Assembly: GCA_017459985.1 (NCBI GenBank)
Contig: JAFUBX010000010.1
Span: forward strand, 29,674-93,673
Length of the DNA: 64,000 nt
Source of the DNA: Parasporobacterium sp.
GTDB lineage: Bacteria > Bacillota > Clostridia > Lachnospirales > Lachnospiraceae
Reading direction: 5' to 3'
The notes under the pieces are model-generated. The model was not told the origin of the DNA. It saw only the letters and a program-made list of their open reading frames with translations, and did no database searches. The position numbers and the translations under genes are program-made. Shown here piece by piece: positions 34,323-43,873 of the stretch. Position 1 is the first letter of the stretch. The number at the start of each line of letters is the position of its first letter.

Positions 34323-35294
34323 ATGGAAAATAATACCAAGCTAAGACCGTTATTCCTTGCAAGGATATTGGCTGAGCGCACAGACGAAGAGCATTATCTG
34401 ACGACAAATCAACTGATCGATATTTTGAATAATGAGTTTGGTATTCCAGCTCATCGTCAAACGATTGCTTTTGAAATTAAGATGCTTCAGCAGGCAGGGA
34501 TGGATATAGACGTTCAAAAGTCTGTGCAAAATAGATTTCGATACATTGGGAGGCAATTTGATATTGCAGAGCTCAAACTGTTAATCGATGCAGTTGATTC
34601 TAGCAAGTTTATTTCTCCTAAAAGAAGCATGCAACTGACAGAAAAACTTTGCGCTCTTGCCGGTCCATATAAAGCGACAGAATTTAAACGGAATATTCTT
34701 GTTGAAGGGAAAGTTAAAACTTCCAATGAAAAGGTAACATTCATAATTGACGCGGTAAACACTGCTATCAATAGAAAAAGAAAAATATCCTTCTTATATT
34801 TCCATTATAACGAAAAAAAGAATAAGGTTTATAAGAACGATGGAAAACCATATATTTTCAGTCCTTATTATCTTGTCTGGAATGGTGATTATTATTATAT
34901 GGTAGGCTGGTCTGATAAACATAATAAGATTACTACATTCAGAATAGACCGGGTGGTGGAATCTCCGGAAATACTTGATCAGAAAGCAGCACCAAAGCCA
35001 AAGGATTTTAATATCAACAAACATATAAACGAAGCGTTCCATATGTTTGATTGTGACAAAGAAGCGGTTACGCTGCGCTGCGACAATGATATGATGGATG
35101 CAATCATTGATAAATTCGGCGAGAATGTGAAAGTAAAAAATAACAGCAATGGAACTTTTGAAATTACGGAAACAGTGGCCGTAAGTAATGTTTTTTATTG
35201 CTGGATCTTTGGCTTCGGAGGAAAAGTAAAAATAATAAAGCCAGATAAAATTATGAAAGATTACATGGGATTGAAACAGAATTTAATCAATTGA
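34323..35294 (+). CDS. WYL-domain transcriptional regulator
   Basis: 323 residues. The N-terminal HTH (YLTTNQLIDILNNEFGIPAHRQTIAFEIKMLQQAGMDI) is followed by the WYL domain (ISFLYFHYNEKKNKVYKN, then YIFSPYYLVWNGDYYYMVGWSDKHNKITTFRIDRV) and a C-terminal WCX extension. WYL regulators commonly control defence islands and may sense nucleic acids or nucleotides. It begins the AT-rich island and precedes the methyltransferase by 37 bp in the same orientation. Confidence 0.88.
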   Translation: MENNTKLRPLFLARILAERTDEEHYLTTNQLIDILNNEFGIPAHRQTIAFEIKMLQQAGMDIDVQKSVQNRFRYIGRQFDIAELKLLIDAVDSSKFISPKRSMQLTEKLCALAGPYKATEFKRNILVEGKVKTSNEKVTFIIDAVNTAINRKRKISFLYFHYNEKKNKVYKNDGKPYIFSPYYLVWNGDYYYMVGWSDKHNKITTFRIDRVVESPEILDQKAAPKPKDFNINKHINEAFHMFDCDKEAVTLRCDNDMMDAIIDKFGENVKVKNNSNGTFEITETVAVSNVFYCWIFGFGGKVKIIKPDKIMKDYMGLKQNLIN

Positions 35295-35331
35295 TAATAT
35301 CAGTAAACGAAGAACTAATGGAGGATTAATA

Positions 35332-36438
35332 ATGAAAGAAGAAAAGCATCCATATGCGCCAAAAGTAGTATCAATCTTTTCCGGGTGCGGAGGCTTAGAT
35401 TTAGGTTTTCATATGGAGGGTTATGATACGGTTTGGGCCAATGATTTTGAACAATGGGCAGTAAAATCTTTTGCTACAAATTTTGGCGATGTTATAAAGC
35501 TTGGAGATATAACAAAGATTGACCCATATACGGACAAAACAATTCCGGAATGCGATATTGTTCTCGGTGGATTTCCTTGTCAGGATTTTTCTATTATTTG
35601 GAAACAACCCGGGCTTAATGGAACAAGAGGAGGACTCTTTAGGCATTTTGCAGAATTTGTGGATGCAAAAAAACCGAAAGCGTTTGTTGCTGAAAATGTT
35701 AAAGGGCTTCTTACGGCTAATGGGGGAAAAGCTATAGATACCATAGTAAAGGATTTTGAAAGCATTGAACCAGGATATGTAGTTAAACCGCATCTTTATA
35801 ATTTTGCGGAGTATGGTGTGCCTCAGTTTAGAGAGCGTGTATTGTTCGTAGGAGTAAGGATTGACACTGGATTTGATTTTGTGCATCCTAAGCCCTCTCA
35901 TGGTCCTAATGGTGCGCTGCCGTATGTTACTGCGGGCGAAGCATTAAAAGGTGTTGAGAAAGTTTCTGCTAACAGTGAGCAGATAAATATAAAAGAAAAA
36001 ACACGGAAGATGCTAGAACTAATTCCCGAAGGCGGTAATTTTTCAGACATACCCAAAGACCATCCTTTATATGTTAAGGGAATGATAAGCCATGTTTATC
36101 GCAGAATAAAATTAGATGAACCTGCAAAAACCATTATTGCTGCCGGAGGAGGAGGAACTTGGGGCTATCATTATCCGGAACCAAGACCGTTGACGAATAG
36201 AGAAAGAGCGAGACTGCAATCATTTCCAGATGATTTTGTATTTGAGGGTAGTATTGCAGAAGTTAGACGGCAGATTGGAAATGCAGTTCCTCCGGTCGGA
36301 GTGCGTGCTGTGGCAAAACGTTTGCTGCCCCTTTTTACAGGGGATTATGAGAAGATTGATCTAGTCCCTGAATACGAAAAGATGAAAGCGATGACAGTCA
36401 AAGAAAGACTGGATTATGTAACATCTCAGATGAACTGA
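35332..36438 (+). CDS. DNA (cytosine-5) methyltransferase
   Basis: 368 residues. It methylates C5 of cytosine in a specific DNA site. Visible motifs: I (IFSGCGGLDLGFHMEGYD), IV with catalytic Cys83 (LGGFPCQDFS), VI (AFVAENVKGL), VIII-like (YGVPQFRERVLFVGVR), IX (RARLQSFPDDFVF) and X (QIGNAVPPVGVRAVAKRL). Length is normal for a type II enzyme. RBS GGAGGATTAATA. Its partner is likely the adjacent NgoFVII-like nuclease. The target sequence cannot be read from the protein. Confidence 0.93.
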   Translation: MKEEKHPYAPKVVSIFSGCGGLDLGFHMEGYDTVWANDFEQWAVKSFATNFGDVIKLGDITKIDPYTDKTIPECDIVLGGFPCQDFSIIWKQPGLNGTRGGLFRHFAEFVDAKKPKAFVAENVKGLLTANGGKAIDTIVKDFESIEPGYVVKPHLYNFAEYGVPQFRERVLFVGVRIDTGFDFVHPKPSHGPNGALPYVTAGEALKGVEKVSANSEQINIKEKTRKMLELIPEGGNFSDIPKDHPLYVKGMISHVYRRIKLDEPAKTIIAAGGGGTWGYHYPEPRPLTNRERARLQSFPDDFVFEGSIAEVRRQIGNAVPPVGVRAVAKRLLPLFTGDYEKIDLVPEYEKMKAMTVKERLDYVTSQMN

Positions 36439-36450
36439 AAGGAGGCATTT

Positions 36451-37512
36451 ATGGAATTTTTGTTTTCAAATTATCCTCCAGTCAAAACAGGAAATAAAAC
36501 ATTTATAGATGCATTCTATGGCTTATTAAATCAGGCGTCGGAAATGAACATTGCTGTTGGATATGTTTCTTCTGACTCGCTGGTGGAACTACAGAAAACG
36601 ATTGAATTAAATGAGAATATTCATAAGTTGAATCTTGTTATTGGAATGCATTATTATGAGCGTTTTACAAAAACACAATATAATGCAGCTAACAGATTGA
36701 GTAAGTTTTTGCGTGATAATGAGATTGGGGATGTCAAACTGGTCACCGCCTTTAAATATCACGGCAAGTTATATTCGTATAGCAATGACCAAGGTCCATT
36801 TGCTGGAATTATAGGCTCTAATAATTTAGGCAGTATAGTAGAGGGCGGATCAAGAGTGTATGAGAGCTCGATCTTGCTAAATGATTATGAGTCGGCAAGG
36901 AAGATGAATGATTTTATAGTCAATCTTTCAAACAATGCATCAAAAAGTATCTCTGAATTAGAAATTACAGAATTTAATGACGAAAACCCTTTGCTTGAGG
37001 GACATGAATTTGTTAAAAGAGTAATGCCGTATGTCCTCGCTCTTACCATGAATAATAAAACGGATTTGTCTTTTGAGATACCCATCAAACCCTATGAGGT
37101 TTCTCCTCAGAGCAACCTGAATGTTTTCTTTGGAAAAGGTAGAGAATCCAAAAATGGATTGGTAAAACCCAGACATTGGTATGAGGTCGAACTCATTGTC
37201 CCAAAAGATGTTACGTCTAAACCAGGATATCCTCAAAGCAAGACAGATAATGCAGTTTTTGATGTTGTTACTGATGATGGGTGGTCTTTCAAATGTAAAG
37301 TTAGCGGGGATTACAGCAAAAACTTCAGATCAGAAGGGGATTTGAAAATACTTGGCAAATGGCTTAAAGGACGATTAGAAAATGCTGGCGTTTTAAAAGT
37401 AGGAGAACCTGTTACAGCAGACACATTGCGAAAATACGGGAGAAGTTCCTTCACGTTAACAAAAACAACTGATTCGAATGTATGGTTTATTGATTTTGGG
37501 GTTAAGGCATGA
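36451..37512 (+). CDS. NgoFVII-like PLD-family restriction endonuclease
   Basis: 353 residues. The N-terminal half has the single-HKD PLD nuclease signature of NgoFVII/BfiI-type enzymes: His104-x-Lys106 (FKYHGKLYSY) and SNNLGSIVEGG (about 123-133). The C-terminal half (from about residue 210) is a DNA-binding-like domain (RHWYEVELIVPKDV). Such enzymes cut DNA without metal as dimers. RBS AAAGGAGGCATTT; the stop overlaps the Z1 gene start by ATGA. It probably forms a restriction-modification set with the methyltransferase. Confidence 0.8.
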   Translation: MEFLFSNYPPVKTGNKTFIDAFYGLLNQASEMNIAVGYVSSDSLVELQKTIELNENIHKLNLVIGMHYYERFTKTQYNAANRLSKFLRDNEIGDVKLVTAFKYHGKLYSYSNDQGPFAGIIGSNNLGSIVEGGSRVYESSILLNDYESARKMNDFIVNLSNNASKSISELEITEFNDENPLLEGHEFVKRVMPYVLALTMNNKTDLSFEIPIKPYEVSPQSNLNVFFGKGRESKNGLVKPRHWYEVELIVPKDVTSKPGYPQSKTDNAVFDVVTDDGWSFKCKVSGDYSKNFRSEGDLKILGKWLKGRLENAGVLKVGEPVTADTLRKYGRSSFTLTKTTDSNVWFIDFGVKA

Positions 37513-39401
37513 GTTATTTAGAATCTTATTTGAATAGAATAAAAAACAAAGGGAATCAAGCCCTCGCAGATGCTATAAAAAAAACAGTTGACGATGTAGT
37601 TCCTCAATACATTTCTAACTTTTCATTTACTGATCATGTGGTCAGCTTGTTGGTCGGTGATGTCCAAAGTGGTAAAACTAGTCACATGTTTGGACTCATG
37701 TGCGCTGCTGCTGATGAGAGCTTCTTAAATTTTGTTTTACTTACCACTGATAACATTCTTCTGCAGCAGCAAACATATAAAAGGGCTGAACGAGATCTTT
37801 GTGATTTTTGTGTATGTGACGAAAATGATTATTTGAAATTCGTAGATAATAATCTTCGAAAGCCTGCAGTGATTGTTCTGAAAAAGAATTCTTCGGTATT
37901 AAAGCAGTGGAAAAACAATTTTTCTTCAACAAACTTTTGCGCGGGGAATCCTTTATTCATAGTTGATGATGAGGCTGATGCAGCCAGTCTCAACACACAA
38001 GTTAATAAAAATACACAAAGTGCTATAAATAGACACCTTGAAGCAATTAAGAAAACATCGTCAAGTAGTATATACATGGAGGTAACTGGAACCCCTCAGT
38101 CTATCTTGCTTCAAACGGTTAAGAGTGGATGGAAACCGTATTTTGTTTATTATTTCAAGCCTGGAAGAGGCTACTTAGGAGGAAACTTTTTCTTTCCGGA
38201 CGAGCCTCCGAAGCAGGTTGTCTTGACAGATAATGACGAGGCAACAGAAATACTTAACGATGATGAATTCCCGGAGAATGGATTAAAGACAGCATTGATA
38301 ATGCATTTATTAACGTCCGGGCATATTATGTTAACTGGTGGAAGAGTATGTAATTTCCTTATTCACCCAAGTGTAAAAACAAGTCAGCATTCAGCATTTG
38401 CGACTAAGATCGGAAATTATCTAAACGAAATATCTCATTCCCATGACGAAGAGGAAACTTACGATGCATTTAAAAGTGTCTACGAGTCATTAAAGGAAAC
38501 AAAACCTGATATAGCTGATTTTGATGCAGTGTATTCATATATATCACAGCAGTTGTGTGAGGATAAAGTAAATATACTGATGCTTAACTCTGTAGTTTCA
38601 TACGAGGACAATACGCAGTATGAAGAGGGAATCAATATTATTGTAGGGGGAAACAGCTTGGGTCGAGGTGTTACTTTTCCACAGCTTCAAACAATTTATT
38701 ACTGCAGAGTAGCAAAAAGCCCGCAAGCTGATACTATGTGGCAGCATGCTAGAATGTTTGGATATGACAGAGATCCAGAGTTGATGAGAGTATTTATGCC
38801 TCCTAAGCTATTTAAGCTTTTTTCAGACATAAACAGAACAAATAATAGCATAATTAAGCAGATTGAAAGCATGAATAATGGGACAGACATAAAAATATTC
38901 TATCCAACGAGCTTAAAACCAACGCGTAAAAATGTTCTTGATAAAAAGGCGGTAAGTATATATTCCGGTGGAGTGAATTATTTTCCGTTTTATCCCATAA
39001 ACAAAGATATTGAAACTATTGATAAAATTCTTGAAAGATTTTCTGATGATATATATACAGTCAGCTTAAAGATAATTATAAAATTGCTTGAACAAATGGA
39101 TTCAGAAGTCAACGATTGGGATGCAAAAGCATTTATCGGATTTGTGAATACATATCTAGCTGATAATCCTGCAGCACAAGGTAAATTAATCGTTCGCAGG
39201 AATAGAGATATTGGTAAAGGAACCGGTACTTTACTTTCTCCGACAGACCGCAAGATTGGTGATAGTTTTACAGAAGAAGTTGTTCTTACAGTATATAAAA
39301 TAATTGGAAATAAGTCTAAAGGATGGGACGGACAGCAGATTTGGATTCCCAACATCAAACTTCCCGGAGAATACGCATATTATAGCGGAGAAAATGTATA
39401 G
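37509..39401 (+). CDS. Z1-domain ATPase/helicase-like protein
   Basis: 630 residues. Walker A GDVQSGKT (50-57), Walker B DDEAD in LFIVDDEADAAS, SAT-like VTGTPQSIL, and C-terminal motor motifs NIIVGGNSLGRGVTFPQLQTIYYCRV with QHARMFGYDRD define the Z1 family (PF10593), superfamily 2-like ATPases that accompany certain methyltransferase/Vsr restriction loci. The gene overlaps the nuclease gene by 4 bases and is followed by vsr 20 bp later. It may drive DNA translocation or remodelling for the nuclease; this is inference from context. Confidence 0.85.
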   Translation: MSYLESYLNRIKNKGNQALADAIKKTVDDVVPQYISNFSFTDHVVSLLVGDVQSGKTSHMFGLMCAAADESFLNFVLLTTDNILLQQQTYKRAERDLCDFCVCDENDYLKFVDNNLRKPAVIVLKKNSSVLKQWKNNFSSTNFCAGNPLFIVDDEADAASLNTQVNKNTQSAINRHLEAIKKTSSSSIYMEVTGTPQSILLQTVKSGWKPYFVYYFKPGRGYLGGNFFFPDEPPKQVVLTDNDEATEILNDDEFPENGLKTALIMHLLTSGHIMLTGGRVCNFLIHPSVKTSQHSAFATKIGNYLNEISHSHDEEETYDAFKSVYESLKETKPDIADFDAVYSYISQQLCEDKVNILMLNSVVSYEDNTQYEEGINIIVGGNSLGRGVTFPQLQTIYYCRVAKSPQADTMWQHARMFGYDRDPELMRVFMPPKLFKLFSDINRTNNSIIKQIESMNNGTDIKIFYPTSLKPTRKNVLDKKAVSIYSGGVNYFPFYPINKDIETIDKILERFSDDIYTVSLKIIIKLLEQMDSEVNDWDAKAFIGFVNTYLADNPAAQGKLIVRRNRDIGKGTGTLLSPTDRKIGDSFTEEVVLTVYKIIGNKSKGWDGQQIWIPNIKLPGEYAYYSGENV

Positions 39402-39421
39402 AATAATATTGGAGCATTATT

Positions 39422-39844
39422 ATGGCTGATACAAAAACGTCAGAAGAACGAAGTCTCAATATGTCACATATCCGCAGCGTCAACACAAAACCGGAGGAGA
39501 TAGTTAGAAAATTTTTATTTTCTCAGGGATTTCGATATAGGAAGAATGACAAACGGCTGCCGGGCAAACCTGATATTGTTTTGCCAAAGTACAAAACAGT
39601 AGTATTTGTAAATGGATGTTTCTGGCATATGCATAATTGCTCAAGAGCAAGATTACCAAAATCAAACCTGGAATACTGGGCACCTAAAATACAAAAAAAT
39701 ATTGAGAGAGATCAAGATAATTATAAAAAATTGCGTAATATGGGTTGGAAGGTAATTATTGTATGGGAATGCGAACTTAAGAAAAAAGTTGCTAATGATA
39801 GGTTGAATCGTTTGTGTTCTGAAATATTGGACGTCAGGGTTTAA
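39422..39844 (+). CDS. vsr: Very short patch repair endonuclease Vsr
   Basis: 140 residues. Nicks at T:G mismatches that arise from deaminated 5-methylcytosine, so it accompanies m5C methyltransferases. The Vsr motifs are clear: MSHIRSVNTKPEEIVRKFL, KRLPGKPDIVLP with Asp51, VVFVNGCFWHMHNC with His69, and NYKKLRNMGWKVIIVWECEL. Length is normal. RBS GGAGCATTATT. Confidence 0.94.
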   Translation: MADTKTSEERSLNMSHIRSVNTKPEEIVRKFLFSQGFRYRKNDKRLPGKPDIVLPKYKTVVFVNGCFWHMHNCSRARLPKSNLEYWAPKIQKNIERDQDNYKKLRNMGWKVIIVWECELKKKVANDRLNRLCSEILDVRV

Positions 39845-39901
39845 TGTTGTAAACCCAAAAAGTCGAAATACTAAAGATGGTTATGAGTTAACTGTTTAAT
39901 A

Positions 39902-40813
39902 ATGAATAGTATGGGAGATATGGTATTTATGAAAACTAAAATTGATAAAAGGATTCCACGAACAAGGCAACTAATCCAGGCAACTTTTGATGCTTTGAAG
40001 AAACTTGGCGGATCAGGGAAGAATGAAGAAATAGTCAACCAACTTATACATGACTTAAATATCCCTGATGATGTTGCAGATATCCCTCATAAGGGAAATC
40101 CTAATAAAACCGAATTATCATACCAAGCAGATTGGGCTAGAACATATTTAAATAAAAGTGGAGTTATTGAAAATAGTGCAAGGGGAGTTTGGTCAATTAG
40201 ACCGGATTATGCCGGGATTGATATTTTAGATGAAAAGCAAATTGTATTGTTAGTGCGACTAAAACAAGGTCAGGCAAGTTCCGAATCAGATGATTTAAGT
40301 GACAAACCGGATGATGATGATCCGTCAAATGACTATTTGGAGTATCCGGATGAATTAAAACCATGGAGGGAAAAACTGGCAGATATTTTACAAAATATGG
40401 ATCCGTACGGATTCGAACGGCTTGCGCAAAGAGTACTAAGAGAATGCGGTTTTACCCAAGTTGAAGTTACAAAAAAATCCGGCGATGGTGGAATTGATGG
40501 TACAGGGAAACTTAGGATAAATGGCATCTTTAGTTTTAATGTTGCTTTTCAGTGTAAAAGGTATAAAGGCATGGTTGGCGCTGGGGAAATAAGAGATTTT
40601 AGAGGATCTCTTACGACTGATATTGAAAAAGGTGTCATGATAACAACAGGCACTTTCTCTAAAGCAGCCAAAGAAGAAGCTTCAAATCCTGGAAAACAAC
40701 AAATAGATTTAATTGATGGAGAAGATTTTATTTCAAAAATTGCAGAATATGGTATTGGCGTCCGCCCTGTAACAACATATGAGATAGATGAGGAGTTTTT
40801 CAATAAAATTTAA
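39902..40813 (+). CDS. Mrr-like restriction endonuclease
   Basis: 303 residues. The N-terminal winged-helix Mrr_N-like domain (TRQLIQATFDALKKLGGSGKNEEIV, then ARTYLNKSGVIENSARGVWSI) is followed by the Mrr catalytic domain with the PD-(D/E)XK core: GFERLAQRVLRECGF, SGDGGIDGTG (Asp) and VAFQCKRYKG (Q-x-K), plus MITTGTFSKAAKEEA. Mrr enzymes cut methylated or foreign DNA. The start may instead be ATG 39929 (MKTKIDKR), which has GGGAG upstream. It lies 57 bp after vsr, so it may be a separate unit. Confidence 0.87.
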   Translation: MNSMGDMVFMKTKIDKRIPRTRQLIQATFDALKKLGGSGKNEEIVNQLIHDLNIPDDVADIPHKGNPNKTELSYQADWARTYLNKSGVIENSARGVWSIRPDYAGIDILDEKQIVLLVRLKQGQASSESDDLSDKPDDDDPSNDYLEYPDELKPWREKLADILQNMDPYGFERLAQRVLRECGFTQVEVTKKSGDGGIDGTGKLRINGIFSFNVAFQCKRYKGMVGAGEIRDFRGSLTTDIEKGVMITTGTFSKAAKEEASNPGKQQIDLIDGEDFISKIAEYGIGVRPVTTYEIDEEFFNKI

Positions 40814-40845
40814 CTGCACAAAATGTATAAGGGGAATGAAAGCGT

Positions 40846-42057
40846 ATGCCACTTGGATGGACAGATTTTTCAAAAACTGAACGAAATAAGGTATTGAGCG
40901 TGCTGGATCTTTTATCGGAATCCGGCACTCTTGATGAATTGGGAATTGCTCCAATTCGAGATGGCTTTGCCAATGTTTTCTTTCCCGGAACGTCCACAAT
41001 CCAGACAAGAGCAAAGTATTTTTTAATTGTTCCGTATGCTTTAAAGGAACAGGAATATAGCAATGAAACAAACCCTAACCGCATGCTCAGGATATTTGAT
41101 GAAGTTGAACGGAAATGCGGAGAAATATTGATTGGTGCAGGAAATGACACAGATGGAATTATCGGGAGTAGATCGCTTGCCCATAACACATGGGTGAAAC
41201 GGACACCGGCAGATATCTACTGGGCAGGTCTTAGGAATTATGGAATCTTTACAGGTGGCAATATGTCTCTAACGGAATATGTCCGGGCTATGTGCGCACT
41301 TAAAAACCAGAAGGATACTTTGACCAAATTGGGGAACCGTAATGATAATGCGGAAACTGATGAGGGCGATGACAAGGATGCGGGGGAACTTTTCCGGATG
41401 CAGTTTTGGAAAATTCCAACTTACAAAGAAAGCTGGATGGATGATCTCAGCATAAAGCTTTCTTTTGAAGAGGGGGATTATCTTAAGGGACAGATCACAG
41501 CGTCATATCCGGAATCCATGCTTTCATATATTCTGAAAAACAACCTGACGGAAGTATTTGCCTGCGAGTCTTTCCAGGATATACATGCATTGATTCATTT
41601 ATTCCCTGAGCAGATTCAAAAGGATTATATCCTTGCCTGTGATTTCTCTGATTTTCTGTTTGCTTTAAGAACTATTTATAACATGATCGTTTCCGATGGC
41701 CAAAATAATGCGGCTCAGGCGTTTTGGCAGGAGATGCTTCCTGAGCTTCCTGCAATTGCAGAAGTAGATCTTGAAAGCATTTTCACCAGGCTAAGTATTT
41801 ATGGAAATGTTTTCTTGTGTAATTTCTTACGCAAATCTCAATCACTCATGAAAATGTCTGATCTGGAAGGAATAAAGACAGAGATCAAGCGGAGAGAAAG
41901 GGAATTAAAACAGTCCCGTGCAAAAACGATGCATACGGGCGAATTTGACCCGGACGCATGGTTTGGCGGCGGTGAATTGGATTACCGATTTGGGAATGCA
42001 AAAGTGATTATTGAAGATATCTTTGAAAGCGAGGGGATCTATGTTAAATCCAAATAA
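40846..42057 (+). CDS. DUF6361-family protein
   Basis: 403 residues. The N-terminal signature GWTDFSKTERNKVLSVLDLL, LDELGIAPIRDGFANVFFPG and STIQTRAKYFLIVPYAL matches DUF6361. The rest is mostly helical with no recognised catalytic motif; the conserved WKIPTYKESW-like segment is present. It overlaps the PLD gene by 17 bases and, with the helicase, makes a three-gene operon. I infer a sensor or adaptor role in DNA defence. RBS AAGGGGAATGAAAGCGT. It is visibly less AT-rich than the preceding restriction genes. Confidence 0.8.
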   Translation: MPLGWTDFSKTERNKVLSVLDLLSESGTLDELGIAPIRDGFANVFFPGTSTIQTRAKYFLIVPYALKEQEYSNETNPNRMLRIFDEVERKCGEILIGAGNDTDGIIGSRSLAHNTWVKRTPADIYWAGLRNYGIFTGGNMSLTEYVRAMCALKNQKDTLTKLGNRNDNAETDEGDDKDAGELFRMQFWKIPTYKESWMDDLSIKLSFEEGDYLKGQITASYPESMLSYILKNNLTEVFACESFQDIHALIHLFPEQIQKDYILACDFSDFLFALRTIYNMIVSDGQNNAAQAFWQEMLPELPAIAEVDLESIFTRLSIYGNVFLCNFLRKSQSLMKMSDLEGIKTEIKRRERELKQSRAKTMHTGEFDPDAWFGGGELDYRFGNAKVIIEDIFESEGIYVKSK

Positions 42058-43873
42058 TGACAGACTGGATTATGGGCAGATCCTTGCTCCGCCGGCAGGA
42101 TATTACCTTGATTTTGCAGTTGGCACAACTTATTCACTAGACCTTGATGCGCTTGTCGGAGCCAGCCTGGCGCTTGGACTTTCTGAAGAGACGGATAGTG
42201 AACTTATGAATAATCCGGTATGTCTGTTGGAAGCCCTTAGAAGCACAGGAGATAAAGTGGCGCTGTTATGCGAGGGCGGCCAAATCCATATGCCGGGAAA
42301 CGTTACACCGCTTTACATTCTTCTTGAAAAGATGGTGTTTTCCGTTAAGACTGCAAAGAGGCGGGGGATAGCTGCTTACCCATCGTTTCACCCAAAGTTC
42401 TGGCTGATCCGATATAAGAATAATACTGGAAGCTCGGCTTACAGGATTATTGTGCTGAGCAGAAATCTGACCTTTGACCGCAGCTGGGATGTCACATATT
42501 ACATGGATGGAAAGACAGTAAAATCAAATACTGATAAAAATGAGCCTGTCTGTGACTTCCTTCGGTATCTTTTAAAACAAATGCCATCCGATGAAAATGG
42601 AAAAGAAAAAGCCAAAGGTATCCGTTCGCTGATCAAGGAGCTTTCAAATGTTGTTTTTGAACCTGCGGAAAAGGAATTTTATGATTTTGAATTTATCCCT
42701 AATGGTATTCCAAAACAAAGCGGCGGTTCTTATCAATTTGATAAAACTGCACTGTTTCAGGATACCTTTCACGAGATCCTGATTATGTCGCCATTTGTTT
42801 CCGGAGGAATTATCCGGAATTTCAACGATAGAAATGTTAAATCTCCAATCGAAAATCCCAGATATATGCTGATCACAAGAGAGATGTCGCTTGGAAGACT
42901 AAAACCGGAAGATGTAAGCAATTTCAGAATATACACAATGCGTGATGCCGTAATCGACGGCGAAACTGCAATTTCCGAAGACACATTTGAAATCCAAAAA
43001 CAGGATATCCATGCCAAGATTTATATGATCCGTAAGTATTCCAATACAGACCTTTATCTAGGCTCTTTGAATGCTTCCCATAATGCTGTTTATGGAAATG
43101 TGGAGTTTATGATCTGCCTGAAGGCAAAGAACCGTTATCTGAATATGGATAAACTAACGGATTCTTTGTTTGGAAGTGAAAAGGACAGATCTGATAATCC
43201 ATTCCAGGAAGTCACACTGCAAAATGCGCTCATCGATGAAGATGATGAAAAGACAAAAGAATTAGACAGTATTATAAAGACAATCAACAGGAGCAGTTCG
43301 AATGCACAAGCTGAGATTGCAGAAGATGGCCTGTATACAGTTAAGATTAATTTTGATAAATGCGATATAAAGAATTGCCGCATTCAGGTCAGACCGCTTT
43401 TATCAAGAAAACAGGAAGACTTTGCAGAGAATATTATTTTTAAAGGGCTTGCTGTTACACAGCTGTCAGAGTTCTATGTAATTTCTGTCTCAGACGGATC
43501 GCAAAAAGTGGAAAGAGTTTTGATTATCCCGACAGACGGTATGCCGGAGGACAGGGAAAAACAGGTGGTATCCAATGTCGTTAGCGACAGGGAATGTTTC
43601 TACAGATATATAGCATTTCTGCTTGGAGATGATATGATCCTCTCTGTACTTGAGGCAAATACAGCAGCAGAAGAAACAAACGGATTGATAAGCAGACAGT
43701 CATATCATGTTCCGGCTCTTTATGAAAAGATGCTTCAGACTGCAGCAGTTAATCCAGAACGGTTTAAAGGCATTGGATATCTGATGAAAACAATCTCCGA
43801 GGATGGTATTATTCCGGAAGATTTCAAGAAGTTATATGAGACATTCAAGAGGGCGGTAAAAATCGATGGCTAA
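42041..43873 (+). CDS. PLD-superfamily protein with two HxK motifs
   Basis: 610 residues from ATG 42041 (GAGGGG upstream). First motif His117-x-Lys119 (SFHPKFWLIRY) with SRNLTFDRSWD; second His324-x-Lys326 (DIHAKIYMIRK) with LGSLNASHNAVYGNVEF. Two half-sites in one chain are typical of phospholipase-D-like nucleases and lipases; with a helicase partner a nuclease is more likely. The C-terminal about 200 residues have no recognised domain. It overlaps DUF6361 by 17 bases and the helicase by 8 bases. Confidence 0.82.
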   Translation: MLNPNNDRLDYGQILAPPAGYYLDFAVGTTYSLDLDALVGASLALGLSEETDSELMNNPVCLLEALRSTGDKVALLCEGGQIHMPGNVTPLYILLEKMVFSVKTAKRRGIAAYPSFHPKFWLIRYKNNTGSSAYRIIVLSRNLTFDRSWDVTYYMDGKTVKSNTDKNEPVCDFLRYLLKQMPSDENGKEKAKGIRSLIKELSNVVFEPAEKEFYDFEFIPNGIPKQSGGSYQFDKTALFQDTFHEILIMSPFVSGGIIRNFNDRNVKSPIENPRYMLITREMSLGRLKPEDVSNFRIYTMRDAVIDGETAISEDTFEIQKQDIHAKIYMIRKYSNTDLYLGSLNASHNAVYGNVEFMICLKAKNRYLNMDKLTDSLFGSEKDRSDNPFQEVTLQNALIDEDDEKTKELDSIIKTINRSSSNAQAEIAEDGLYTVKINFDKCDIKNCRIQVRPLLSRKQEDFAENIIFKGLAVTQLSEFYVISVSDGSQKVERVLIIPTDGMPEDREKQVVSNVVSDRECFYRYIAFLLGDDMILSVLEANTAAEETNGLISRQSYHVPALYEKMLQTAAVNPERFKGIGYLMKTISEDGIIPEDFKKLYETFKRAVKIDG

